The translations under genes and the position numbers were made by a program. 16,500 nucleotides of DNA. Source: Methanobacterium sp. (GTDB taxonomy: Archaea; Methanobacteriota; Methanobacteria; Methanobacteriales; Methanobacteriaceae). The notes beneath the pieces were generated by a model. It was given only the letters and a program-made list of their open reading frames with translations. It made no database searches and had not been told where the DNA came from. The stretch lies in assembly GCA_003151535.1 (NCBI GenBank), contig PLXT01000089.1:1-16500 (forward strand), in the 5' to 3' direction. Below, one piece after another: positions 7,823 to 16,270 of the stretch. Position 1 is the first letter of the stretch; each line of letters starts with the position of its first letter.

Positions 7823-7853
7823 TATACTTTAAAAGTTTAAGTATATAAACTTT
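7823..7853 (+). promoter_or_regulatory. Overlapping palindromes at the tautomerase promoter
   Basis: Two inverted repeats interleave: TATACTT (7823-7829) with AAGTATA (7839-7845), and AAAGTTTA (7832-7839) with TAAACTTT (7846-7853). The likely TATA box GTATATAAAC (7841-7850) lies within them; a second TATA-like TTATAAA lies at 7810-7816. The ATG is at 7939, so the leader would be about 65 bases. This arrangement fits an operator covering the TATA box, but the regulator is unknown and the AT-rich composition makes chance palindromes common. Confidence 0.35.
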
Positions 7854-7938
7854 CTTAATTTGATAATTGAGCAAATTATTTATTTTTGGTAAAATAGAAT
7901 ATAATACAGTATTATTTTATAAAGTTGGAAGTGAAAAA

Positions 7939-8145
7939 ATGCCTATGGTACAAGTAAATGTTTGGAAAGGTTTTGAACAAGAAAAGATAGATTATTTAAT
8001 CAAAAATATTACTAAAGTATTTGTAGAAGTAGATGTACCTGCACAAGCAGTGGAAATCCTGATAAATGAGGTTCCAAAATCTCACTGGGGAGTTGGTGGA
8101 GAATCTTGTTCAGTAAAATTTAAGGGCATAGGTCCTGAGGAATAA
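7939..8145 (+). CDS. 4-oxalocrotonate tautomerase-like protein
   Basis: Translation most likely starts at ATG 7939, giving 68 residues beginning MPMVQVNVWKG; after Met removal this exposes the N-terminal Pro that is the catalytic base of the tautomerase superfamily. A GGAAGTGA site lies at 7927-7934; the longer frame from 7867 would bury this Pro and is rejected. The second family signature, INEVPKSHWGVGGES, is clear. Numbering from Pro1, the two arginines of 4-oxalocrotonate tautomerase are replaced (position 11 by Phe, position 39 equivalent by Glu), while the aromatic at position 50 is Trp. It is thus a fold member with Pro1 but an altered substrate site, so the name 4-OT should not be taken as function. 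These small proteins usually form hexamers. It is alone, under a palindromic promoter. Confidence 0.85.
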   Translation: MPMVQVNVWKGFEQEKIDYLIKNITKVFVEVDVPAQAVEILINEVPKSHWGVGGESCSVKFKGIGPEE

Positions 8146-8350
8146 ATTTCATAATTTAATTAAAATATTTTATTTTTTTAATATCTAAAAATTTATATTA
8201 CACTAGGATAGTCCTGCAATTCCATAAATAACGATATCTTTTTTTCCTTGGATTTGTATTAGGATTATCACTATTAATTGATCTCATTTTACACTGCTTT
8301 AAATAATAAAAGTACTAAAATAGTTTTAACTATATTTGGAGGAATTTTTT

Positions 8351-9910
8351 TTGGAAAATGATAATAATGCCAGTAAAATAGGTTGGATGGCTCTTATACT
8401 AGTTGCTCTATCCTCATTCATCATTGCACTCGATTCAACTTTTATGAATGTGGCTATTTCCAATCTGGTGGTTGATCTTAACACAACTGTGTCTGCTATA
8501 CAAATAATTATTACGGTCTATGCACTTACAATGGCTTCACTCATGCTTCTTGGAGGGAAGATGCAGGATGTTGTTGGCAGGAAAAATGCATTCCTTATTG
8601 GTGCTGCCATCTATGGGATTGGAACAACTGTAGCCGCTTTAAGTATTAATGCAACCATGCTTCTTATCGGATGGTCTATCCTGGAAGGAATAGGAGCTGC
8701 CCTTATGACACCTGCTACAGCATCCATCATAACAGGGACATACAGCGGTAAAAATCGTGCATTTGCAATTGGAATATGGACAGCAGTTGCAAGTGTAGGT
8801 GCAGCAGTAGGCCCATTGATAGGGGGATTTTTAACCACCTTCTTCAGCTGGAGATGGGGATTTGGACTGGAACTGGTCATAGTAATATTTGTACTTGCAT
8901 TATCACACAGAATAAAATATTTCCCTCCAACCATGAAACTTTCTGACATTAATAAATCCAGCGTTCTTCTATCTTCATTTGGAATTTTAATCTTCGTTCT
9001 AGGAATTTTAAGTCTTAACACCCCTAAAAATTGGGAATTCTCATTAATTATGATGGGAGTTGGTATTGTACTGTTACTAGTATTCTATTTAAGGGAGAAA
9101 AAGATAATAAGCAGGAATAAAATACCATTTACAGATATTAGACTGTTTAATGATAGGAATTTTACATTAGGAAGTCTTACCAGAATGATTATGCAGTTAG
9201 CTCTTGCAGGGGCTGTTTTCGTTTTACCTGTATTTTTACAGCAGGTGACAGGTTCGGATGCATTTACAACAGGGCTGGCTATTTTACCATTAACTATTGG
9301 ACTTTTAGTCTTTGCAATTGCATCTTCCAGACTATCTAACAAAATAGCACCCCACTACCTGATTTCAATAGGTTTTCTAATTGCCCTTGCTGGCAGTTTC
9401 TTCCTGAGTTTCCAGTTCAACTTAAACACCCATATAACAGACATAATCCCTGGAACTTTGCTTATTGGTATAGGATTAGGTTTAGCACTTCCAATAACAG
9501 GTAATATTGTATTATCATCTGCAAAAGCTGATAAACAGTCCGATGCATCGGGAATATTATCCACAAGTGCAAGTCTAGGAACATCACTGGGCACTGCTAT
9601 TATAGGTATAGTACTCATACTTGGAATTATAAACGGAATAAACACAGCGGTTGATCAGACATTTCCAAACGAATTTAGCAAGGACCAGATAAAGCAAAAC
9701 CTGACACAGTACGATGAGAAAATGAAGACAACCAATATAACAGGTCTTAAAAATAATGAAACCTCGATTGCCTACATACTTGTAAATACAACGGTTAAAA
9801 ATGCTATGAAAACTACATTTGACTTTGTAACAGTGATATTCTTCATTGGATTCCTAATTTCACTCTATATAAAGCCTTTAAAGGGAAAAAATATAAAAAA
9901 AAGCAAGTAA
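8351..9910 (+). CDS. MFS drug-exporter-type transporter, DHA2 (EmrB/QacA) group
   Basis: The start is TTG 8351, eight bases after GGAGG at 8338-8342; an earlier in-frame TTG at 8336 overlaps this site and is rejected. The 519-residue product has about 14 hydrophobic segments, typical of proton-driven DHA2 exporters. Visible motifs are the TM1 acidic residue D28 (ALDSTFMNVAI), motif A GGKMQDVVGRK (68-78) and the antiporter motif C ASVGAAVGPLIGG (147-159). In motif B (LLIGWSILEGIGAAL) the usual Arg is Trp108, which may affect proton coupling. A large loop between the last two helices (about 410-475) is rich in Thr, Asn and Lys. It probably exports small toxic compounds; the substrate is unknown. 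The gene is intact. Confidence 0.9.
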   Translation: MENDNNASKIGWMALILVALSSFIIALDSTFMNVAISNLVVDLNTTVSAIQIIITVYALTMASLMLLGGKMQDVVGRKNAFLIGAAIYGIGTTVAALSINATMLLIGWSILEGIGAALMTPATASIITGTYSGKNRAFAIGIWTAVASVGAAVGPLIGGFLTTFFSWRWGFGLELVIVIFVLALSHRIKYFPPTMKLSDINKSSVLLSSFGILIFVLGILSLNTPKNWEFSLIMMGVGIVLLLVFYLREKKIISRNKIPFTDIRLFNDRNFTLGSLTRMIMQLALAGAVFVLPVFLQQVTGSDAFTTGLAILPLTIGLLVFAIASSRLSNKIAPHYLISIGFLIALAGSFFLSFQFNLNTHITDIIPGTLLIGIGLGLALPITGNIVLSSAKADKQSDASGILSTSASLGTSLGTAIIGIVLILGIINGINTAVDQTFPNEFSKDQIKQNLTQYDEKMKTTNITGLKNNETSIAYILVNTTVKNAMKTTFDFVTVIFFIGFLISLYIKPLKGKNIKKSK

Positions 9911-9995
9911 TAAAATTTAAAGCATTTTATAACTGAAAATCAATACTTATTGTTTATGGTCGTTAGTTTAAAAGACAATGGCAAGGGGAGTTAAT

Positions 9996-11648
9996 ATGGA
10001 AACTCAAGGGTTACTGGATAAACTGGATGAAGAAACTAGGGATAATATAGCTCAGGCACTGTGGATGAAAAAATTCAATCCTGAAAAGATTTCAGATGAG
10101 CTTACTAAAAGATTAGGAAGCGAAAAAAACAGCAATGAAAGCTTCGGAAATAGAATGCAATATTTATTAGGTGAAAAGTTAAGAAATCCAGATTCATACA
10201 CTCCCAACTACAAAACTGTATATGAAACACTAATCAATCATTCATCATCTCTATCACCTCATCAAGCATATGCTATGACATTTTTTTTAGGAATGGACAG
10301 TTCTAATGGTTATAAAGCCATACCAAGAAAAGCGGATTTTACAATTCCACAGGACGATGCACCCCAATTGGATTATCAGCTTGGATGGCATTTCATTGTA
10401 GGAAGCTGTATTGGAAGTAATAGAAAAGAGTATGGTGTTCAATTCATGTTCTGGCAATATTCACTTCTTCCTCCGGACATAACTAAACATTTCGGACTTT
10501 CTGATCTTGAAAATCAGATTATTGAATTACATTTAGCTGTAAGTGAGGCAGGAGGGAAGCATTACCGTTCAAAACCCATAATAGTTGCGGGTACAACAGG
10601 ATTAATAGATTTTTCAGATAAACCCTTTAATTACACCATGGGAAAAAATATAATAAGGTCTTTAAATGAGGATAGTACATTTCCTATGCAGATTAAAGGA
10701 TGGGGTTTAGATCTAGACCCGGATTCACCATCAGAAATTGAAGTGGATATCACACTTACACAAACTAAGGATTACTTACTTCAGGGCAAAAATGGATGCG
10801 ATCCATGTTGTGGTGTTGGAACTTTATATTATTCAGTACCCAACCTTAGAGTCGATCCAGAGAACAGCACCCTTAGGATCAACAATGAAAAAGTTTCTTT
10901 AAAAAGTGGTAAATTCTGGTACGACCATCAATGGTGTAATGGAATGCTTCCAGGAGGTAATCCACGAGTAAAGGTTTTGAGAGTTGCAAATAACATGAAT
11001 AAAAAACCAGCAGGAGGGTGGGACTGGTTCATGGCCCAATTTAAGGGTGATAGAGAATTAACAATGGCATCAATTCATTCAAATGAAATGACCCAATTTT
11101 ATGAACAGACAGGACCAAATTCTCCGGGTACAATGGAAGTTGAAGCTAAGGGAAAATATGTTGATGAAAAAAACAACTCAAAAAATATTAAAGGTAGATT
11201 AAAGATTACCGAATGGATAAAACGTGAAAAATCACAGGACCCGGATTTATATCCAATCACCAACACATGGTATCCCCAAAAATGGGAATTTAGCTTTGGG
11301 GAAGATGTTCCATAAGATATTCGGAATTTTGTAATGATCCCTATTGTTAGTGGAGGTCAATCAGGATTCTTTGGAAGCGGTTTACACTACTCAGAGGGTG
11401 CCGTATATTTAAAGGATCTTGATGGCAATTCAATTGGTCAGGGATTTGCAGAGTCAACTGGTTACGCTGATATGCCAATGAACAGACTTAAATTAACAGG
11501 ACTTCCAGAAACTGTGGAAATGCTAGACAAACTTATAATACCACAACCATCTTCAATGTTAAAGCTTATTAGTTTTATATATATTTTATGGCCTTCAAAT
11601 AGGTCTAAATTAAAAAAACTACTAACTAATTGTGTGGATTCAATGTAA
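9996..11648 (+). pseudogene. CrtC/AttH lipocalin-like protein, interrupted by in-frame TAA
   Basis: From ATG 9996 (GGGGAG at 9985-9990; the in-frame ATG at 9978 precedes that site) the frame runs 439 codons to TAA at 11313-11315, then stays open in the same frame for 110 codons to TAA at 11648. The main part resembles the paired beta-barrels of CrtC/AttH proteins (carotenoid hydratase and related): FMFWQYSLLP, the long strand pattern of about residues 130-300, KFWYDHQWCNG and WDWFMAQFKGDRELTM. The stretch after the stop, HYSEGAVYLKDLDGNSIG then ESTGYAD, is the expected closing strands of the second barrel (compare YWEG and GRGYLELTGY), so the stop falls inside the domain. The N-terminal 120 residues are helical and unassigned. 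No start with a ribosome binding site precedes the second part. Likely a true nonsense mutation; substrate unknown. Confidence 0.75.
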
Positions 11649-11735
11649 AAACGAGTTTTAATCCTTGGAACCTCCAAAAATGATTGTGTAAATACAGATT
11701 GTATTAAAAATTATCAATCAAATACTACTATTAAC

Positions 11736-11744
11736 AAATATATA
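11736..11744 (+). promoter_or_regulatory. TATA box for the small winged-helix gene
   Basis: AAATATATA lies 45-53 bases ahead of the ATG at 11789; the predicted start near 11768-11770 leaves a short leader with the AGGTGAT site. Confidence 0.4.
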
Positions 11745-11788
11745 ACAAGATATATGGATTTAAACGAATAAATTAAGTAGGTGATATC

Positions 11789-11965
11789 ATGGATAATAAA
11801 GACAAAATAATTAAAGCTTTCAAAGACTCTAAAGAACCTTTAAATGCCAGTAAAGTCAGTGAAATCTCGGATGTGGAGAAAAAAGAAGTTGATAAAATAA
11901 TGAAAGAACTTAAAAAAGATGAGACTATTTATTCTCCAAAAAGGTGCTATTGGACAGTCAAATAA
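11789..11965 (+). CDS. Small winged-helix DNA-binding protein, 58 aa
   Basis: ATG 11789 follows AGGTGAT at 11779-11785, and the frame has 58 codons before TAA. The sequence fits one winged helix-turn-helix: helix 1 DKIIKAFKDS, helix 2 LNASKVSEIS, recognition helix KKEVDKIMKELKK, then the wing ETIYSPKRCYWTV. Such single-domain proteins are common in Methanobacteria. Its charge pattern (Lys-rich with a polar recognition helix) suits DNA binding, and it has its own TATA box. The likely role is a transcription regulator; the target is unknown. It follows the broken lipocalin-like gene by 140 bases on the same strand, with no evidence of co-transcription. Confidence 0.7.
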   Translation: MDNKDKIIKAFKDSKEPLNASKVSEISDVEKKEVDKIMKELKKDETIYSPKRCYWTVK

Positions 11966-11978
11966 TAAATAATCACTA

Positions 11979-11985
11979 TTTTTTT
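11979..11985 (+). terminator. Poly-T terminator after the winged-helix gene
   Basis: Seven T begin 14 bases after the stop at 11965, in the short gap before the convergent NmrA-like gene. Confidence 0.35.
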
Positions 11986-12060
11986 CTATTTTAAAAATAT
12001 TTGAGTCCATAAAATAGTTTAGGACCAATCAGAGTATGGACCAGATTAAATACAATAATC

Positions 12061-12921
12061 CTATTTTGATATTTTCTTGTATTCCCTCCCTATAAACTCT
12101 TCAAGTGTTGTGGGATCTCTGCCCAGAAGCATTCTAAGTACATTTGAATTGCCAATAAATCCATGTTTGCTGTAATAATCAAATAGTGCATTAAATCCTT
12201 TGGCTGGATAGTCTCCATATTCTGGAAATGCCCTTTGAAATCCCGATATGATAACATCTTTAGGTACTAATTTGGCTTTGATTTCTTTTCCCATAACTCT
12301 AGACATTATCTCAGCTATTTCTATTGCGTTTAAATTATCATCACTGCAAAGTTCATAGGTAGCTCCATAATGACAGTCTTCTGTAAGCACCTTGGCAGCC
12401 ACTTCTACTTTATCATCCATATCAACAAAGGATAGTGGTGTTTCAAGTGCAGATGCTTGAATAAAAACGCCTTGTTGATACACATCTTCAATATTGATAT
12501 TTTGCATGTAGTGCATTGGTTGGAGTATGGTATAATTCAAGTTGGAATTGATTAAATGCTGCTCAACCCGAAGTTTCATTCTATGCTGTAACAATTCAAT
12601 AATTTGAGGATGGAGTACTGAATCATAGACAAAATGTTCGACCCCTCCTTTAGAAGCTGCATCAATAACTGCAATACCCATTTCAGCTTCTTGAGGATGA
12701 AATGATGAGCCAACATGGAATACCGATTCTATACCTTCCATAGCCTGATCTAGAATTGATAGATCGAGAGCATTTCCAATTATAACTTCTTTAGCACCCA
12801 ATTTTTTGAGTTCATTTATTTTATCAGACAAATTTAATGCACGGATATCTAAACCCATCTCAGCCAATCTTGGAATGAGTTTCCTGCCATTATTACCGTA
12901 AGCCGAAGTAACCAGTATCAT
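12061..12921 (-). CDS. NmrA-like atypical short-chain dehydrogenase
   Basis: The start is ATG 12921 (MILVTSAYGNNGRK) because GGGGAGAT lies just upstream on the minus strand at 12928-12935; an in-frame ATG six codons earlier precedes this site. The 286-residue product has the NAD(P)-binding Rossmann signature of NmrA/atypical SDR proteins (G9, G12 in TSAYGNNG) and the family pattern FVYDSVLHPQ, HRMKLRVEQHL, NYTILQPMHYMQN. The usual Arg of TILRP is Gln. Proteins of this group often sense NAD(P) or reduce quinone-like substrates; the exact substrate is unknown. The gap to the upstream SDR gene is 43 bases on the same strand, so the two are probably co-transcribed. Confidence 0.85.
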   Translation of the reverse strand: MILVTSAYGNNGRKLIPRLAEMGLDIRALNLSDKINELKKLGAKEVIIGNALDLSILDQAMEGIESVFHVGSSFHPQEAEMGIAVIDAASKGGVEHFVYDSVLHPQIIELLQHRMKLRVEQHLINSNLNYTILQPMHYMQNINIEDVYQQGVFIQASALETPLSFVDMDDKVEVAAKVLTEDCHYGATYELCSDDNLNAIEIAEIMSRVMGKEIKAKLVPKDVIISGFQRAFPEYGDYPAKGFNALFDYYSKHGFIGNSNVLRMLLGRDPTTLEEFIGREYKKISK

Positions 12922-12964
12922 AAAAATATCTCCCCACAAATTATTGTAATATTAGTCTGAAAAC

Positions 12965-13717
12965 CTACCATCGACCATTCATCTTTTCAAATAACTTGTC
13001 AACATCTTCCATAGTAGCTGTTTTTAAATTATCTAAAGCCAGGTTTTCTATTTCAAATTTATCCTTTTTTAATCCATCAACAATCGCAGCTGCACATTTA
13101 CCTGCTTTGATACCTGTATTTGTTGTTCCAACCTTCTTCCTGTACTCCATATTTAATTCTGAAATAACAATAGGGGGTAACACTTCGAAGACTTTTATAC
13201 TGGTATCTGATAATTGGAATCTTAGACACTTTGTAAATGTGTGTACTCCCGCTTTAGTTGCACAGTAAATTGGAACGGCTGCAAGGGGGGTGATTGCCAG
13301 CCCAGAAGACACGTTAACAATAGTTGATTCTTCTTTAGACTCTAAAAATGGGATAAAAAGTGCAGATAAATATATTGTAGCTTCTAAATTAATTTTTATC
13401 TCATTCTCTCCTTCTAATGCTTTTATACCCTTTTTTAAATCTATGGCTCTTTGTATACCTGCATTGTTTATTAGAACATTTAGATCGCTGAAGTTTTCAG
13501 TAACCCATTTAAAGAGAGATCTTCGACTTTCCTCCTCTGAAACATCACAAACTCTTATATGTAAACCTGGATGTGTGTTCTGTACTTCAATCAATCTATC
13601 TTCCCGACGTCCACAGATAATAACTTCATTTCCCATTTCCAATAAAGATTCAGCCAGTGCCAGCCCAATACCTGTTGCACCGCCCGTAATTAAAATAGTA
13701 TTTCCTTCCATTTTCAT
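12965..13717 (-). CDS. Classical short-chain dehydrogenase/reductase (DltE-like)
   Basis: The 250-residue product has the full classical SDR set: TGGATGIG (11-18) for the nucleotide, NNAG (84-87), catalytic S138 and the YxxxK pair Y151/K155. CGRRED (35-40), with Arg after the second strand, favours NADP(H) over NAD. It resembles the DltE-like cytosolic oxidoreductases of bacteria. ATG 13717 follows GGAGGT at 13724-13729. A promoter is likely in the AT-rich DNA just upstream (TTTAAATAT near 13758-13766 on the minus strand). It is first of the two-gene unit with the NmrA-like gene. The substrate cannot be read from sequence; the gene is intact. Confidence 0.9.
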   Translation of the reverse strand: MKMEGNTILITGGATGIGLALAESLLEMGNEVIICGRREDRLIEVQNTHPGLHIRVCDVSEEESRRSLFKWVTENFSDLNVLINNAGIQRAIDLKKGIKALEGENEIKINLEATIYLSALFIPFLESKEESTIVNVSSGLAITPLAAVPIYCATKAGVHTFTKCLRFQLSDTSIKVFEVLPPIVISELNMEYRKKVGTTNTGIKAGKCAAAIVDGLKKDKFEIENLALDNLKTATMEDVDKLFEKMNGRW

Positions 13718-13833
13718 GTTATTACCTCCGATTTATATACAAACTATTTAAATATGATATTTAAAGTACATACCAGTTATTTGAGCATTCATGATTATTT
13801 AGTATGTTTTAATAGGATGTCTTGTTTCTATAT

Positions 13834-14163
13834 TTAATCGCGTATATAAATTAAATTTTCCATTATTAAAATTTTATAAATATCCAGATCACTTGCACCG
13901 CTTCCAGTTATTTCTTTTACCTCTTCGCTCACATCTTTTAAGAGCTTTCCAGTTGTTACATCGTACTGAGCACCATGTACAGGACAGGTTAAGATTTTCT
14001 TTTCAAGTTTTCCAACGGGCAAATATCCACCCCTATGGGGACAGACAGCATCTAATGCATAGAAATTTCCATCAACATTTGCAATGAGTATATATTTTGA
14101 TCCAACTGTAAAACCTTTCATCTTACCATCAGGAACATCTAATACACTACATACCTTTTCCAT
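13834..14163 (-). CDS. Rieske [2Fe-2S] ferredoxin-like protein
   Basis: The 109-residue product contains one Rieske cluster site: CPHRGG (C41, H43) and CPVHGAQYD (C60, H63), 16 residues apart between H43 and C60. It is soluble, with no membrane anchor or signal peptide, and matches the stand-alone Rieske ferredoxins related to NirD and dioxygenase electron carriers. ATG 14163 is preceded on the minus strand by GGGGGG, and TTTATATTT (minus strand, about 14211-14225) is a probable TATA box. Its partner oxidoreductase is not identifiable here, although two SDR-type genes follow on the same strand after 116 bases. The role is electron transfer; the partner is unknown. Confidence 0.9.
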   Translation of the reverse strand: MEKVCSVLDVPDGKMKGFTVGSKYILIANVDGNFYALDAVCPHRGGYLPVGKLEKKILTCPVHGAQYDVTTGKLLKDVSEEVKEITGSGASDLDIYKILIMENLIYIRD

Positions 14164-14298
14164 TCTATCCCCCCATTTTACAACTCGTACTCATTATATT
14201 TTAGATTTTTTTAAATATAAATTTTTTAAATCGAATTTGGAAATATTGTTTAAAAATGGGTGAATACAGATGTTAATCAGTATTATGGTCTATCAACA

Positions 14299-15394
14299 TT
14301 AAACCCCATTGTTAACAGTCACAAGTGATACAGGCATACCAATAAATTTACCATAAGCTGTGGCAGCTTCTTTAATTACCCTAATTTTTTCATTATTTAG
14401 TGATTTAAATTGATTCAATGCAATGTTTACCTTTCCGGCTTTAAATGTACGTTTCCATGTCCCTACTATTCCACCGTTAACAATTATGGTAGGGTTGAAT
14501 ATAAATTCATTTAACTCCATTTTATTATTAAAAAATATTCCATTAACAAGATGGATTCGGTCTTTATACCCTACTATATACTCGTCAAAATCTGGTAATA
14601 ACTGTGAAACTGGGATAGATCATCTGTATCTTGTATGTAACTTGAAAACCAGTAAGTTTGATTATTAATATCTTCTGATACCAGTTTAGATTTATTTTTA
14701 TTGAGTCCTATACGTGCATCGGAATCTGTCAAGCCAGACCACCACCTAAAATCCTGAAGTGTGGAGGGTCCATGACTTTTGAAGTATCTCAATGCCAACT
14801 CACCTAATACATTTTCACGACCCATAATATTACCTTTTGGAATCCATTCATCCAAAAGCACAAACATGTGCTGTTTACCTCTCTAGGTCCGAAACATATA
14901 ACACCCTCCAAAGCCAGTCTGTGTAATATATGAAGGCCACGAAGATCAGAAATGGATATATCCACAGATTTTAGCTCGTTATACAAGTCTTTGCGTAGAA
15001 GATGTTGCCCTCCTTCAAGAGCTTTAATTATTACCTCACGACTCTTTTTAAATACATTGCTGTCCAGTTGTAAATGTTTCTCAAGAAAATTAGCATTACT
15101 TGCTATAATCCTAGGTGATATCAGATCGAGTATCCATCTTATATCTTGACTGGAAACAAAATGAAGTGTGCCACGAAGTAACCATGTACGTACTATAATT
15201 TTATCTGCTATTGCATCTTCAATATCGGTTTGATTGGAGTTTTCAACCCGGATTCCTATTGCCCATAGGGATGATAGAAAGTCCTGGGCCTGTACAGCAG
15301 TCATCCACCTAACCATATCATCTGGTTTCCCAAATTGCGGCCCTAAAATATGTTGATTTAAAAGTCTTTGCATTAAAATATTTGATTTTTTCAT
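14299..15394 (-). pseudogene. Winged-helix DNA-binding-domain (HTH_42) protein with two -1 frameshifts
   Basis: Three frames joined in order rebuild a typical HTH_42 protein of about 365 residues. Frame 1 from ATG 15394 gives AVQAQDFLSSLWAIG, RTWLLRGTLHFV and up to VICFGPRE. Frame 2 gives MFVLLDEWIPKG, RYFKSHGPSTLQDFRWWSGL. Frame 3 gives VSQLLPDFDEYIVGYKDR, then NPTIIVNGGIVGTWKR to TAA at 14299. Both breaks are one base short: adding a base to the minus-strand GG at 14878-14879 gives GPREGKQHMFVLL, and adding one to the CCC near 14615 gives LSPVSQLLPDFDEY. The family is YcaQ/AlkX-related; YcaQ acts on DNA crosslinks, but the role of archaeal members is not established. No clear ribosome binding site precedes ATG 15394. 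Either a decayed gene or homopolymer read errors. Confidence 0.8.
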
Positions 15395-15435
15395 TTAAAT
15401 CAGATTTATTTATTTTTCCCTATTTGAATTTTCCC

Positions 15436-15452
15436 AACAATAAATTATTGTT
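15436..15452 (-). promoter_or_regulatory. 17-bp palindrome upstream of the HTH_42 gene
   Basis: AACAATAA and TTATTGTT flank a single A. It lies 42-58 bases ahead of the minus-strand ATG at 15394 and about 190 bases ahead of the divergent UspA gene. It could be an operator for either gene or a chance AT-rich palindrome. Confidence 0.3.
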
Positions 15453-15580
15453 CCTTCTTAAAAGATAGAATTAATTGGTGTACATATTTTTTAGATTTTA
15501 TTAGTTATCTTAATATTTTTTGAAGTTCAAATTATTTATATGGGTCTGATTTGAATATTTATTTGGTAAATGTTTACGTC

Positions 15581-15589
15581 AAAATATAT
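15581..15589 (+). promoter_or_regulatory. TATA box for the UspA gene
   Basis: AAAATATAT lies 53-61 bases ahead of ATG 15642; the predicted start near 15610 leaves a leader that includes AGGTGA at 15628-15633. A later AAATATATTT at 15605-15614 is an alternative. Confidence 0.35.
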
Positions 15590-15641
15590 GATTAATATTT
15601 AAAAAAATATATTTTTAATATAATCCAAGGTGAAAATATAG

Positions 15642-16106
15642 ATGTATAAGAAAATTTTACTTCCAACTGATGGATCTGAGAATTCAAAAAGAGCTAATAA
15701 ACATGCTTTATGGATTGTGGATAAAAGTAATGCAGATATAGTAATTATGTACGTGATTGAACCACATTTTCCCGAGTTAGCTACAGGACTACCACTTTCA
15801 ACTCTTCCCACACCAGATGAACGGTTCTATGAAGAAATAAGAGAAGAAGGCCATCAAATTATTGACAATTTTAAACAAGAGTTGGAAGATGTTCAGTGCA
15901 AGGGCATATGTAAAAATACTAATTTAAAAAGTATAATTACCGAAGGCAAACCTTCCAATGAAATTGTTAATATTTTAGACAAAGAAAATATTGAATTGGT
16001 AGTTATGGGTGCCTCTGGTAGGCATGGTCTTGACAGATTTGTTGTTGGAAGTGTAACAGAACGTGTGGTAAGAAATGCTAGAAAACCAGTGATGGTTATA
16101 CCATAA
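15642..16106 (+). CDS. Universal stress protein, UspA family
   Basis: The 154-residue protein starts KKILLPTDGSENSKRANKHA, with the nucleotide-contacting Asp at residue 10. It ends with the ATP-binding signature G-x2-G-x9-G-S: G123, G126, G136 and S137 in VMGASGRHGLDRFVVGSVTE, then the final strand KPVMVIP. This places it in the ATP-binding UspA subgroup, which forms dimers and has roles in stress signalling that are mostly undefined in archaea. ATG 15642 follows AGGTGA at 15628-15633 and a TATA box. The gene is intact and stands alone; divergent from it lies the broken HTH_42 gene. Confidence 0.95.
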   Translation: MYKKILLPTDGSENSKRANKHALWIVDKSNADIVIMYVIEPHFPELATGLPLSTLPTPDERFYEEIREEGHQIIDNFKQELEDVQCKGICKNTNLKSIITEGKPSNEIVNILDKENIELVVMGASGRHGLDRFVVGSVTERVVRNARKPVMVIP

Positions 16107-16270
16107 CATTCAATAAAGATTCAATAGGAAATAATAAATATTAATTATTTAATTTTTTAAGAAATTTTAAAATCTTTATAATAATATAATGTTAAAAAAG
16201 GTGAAGAAATTGTATGAAAAATATGTTATAACATTATTTATGTTAAAAATAAAATTCGGTGGTTTTTACT

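Noticed and set aside
8198..8300. Short frames in the spacer between the tautomerase and MFS genes, including a hydrophobic plus-strand stretch ending in LILHCFK
   Set aside because: About 24 codons without a start or ribosome binding site; could be a gene remnant but nothing supports it.
8611..9645. Minus-strand open frames within the MFS gene
   Set aside because: They mirror the codon pattern of the clear transporter gene and match no family.
12996..13751. Plus-strand open frames opposite the SDR gene
   Set aside because: The opposite strand carries a full SDR motif set; these are shadows.
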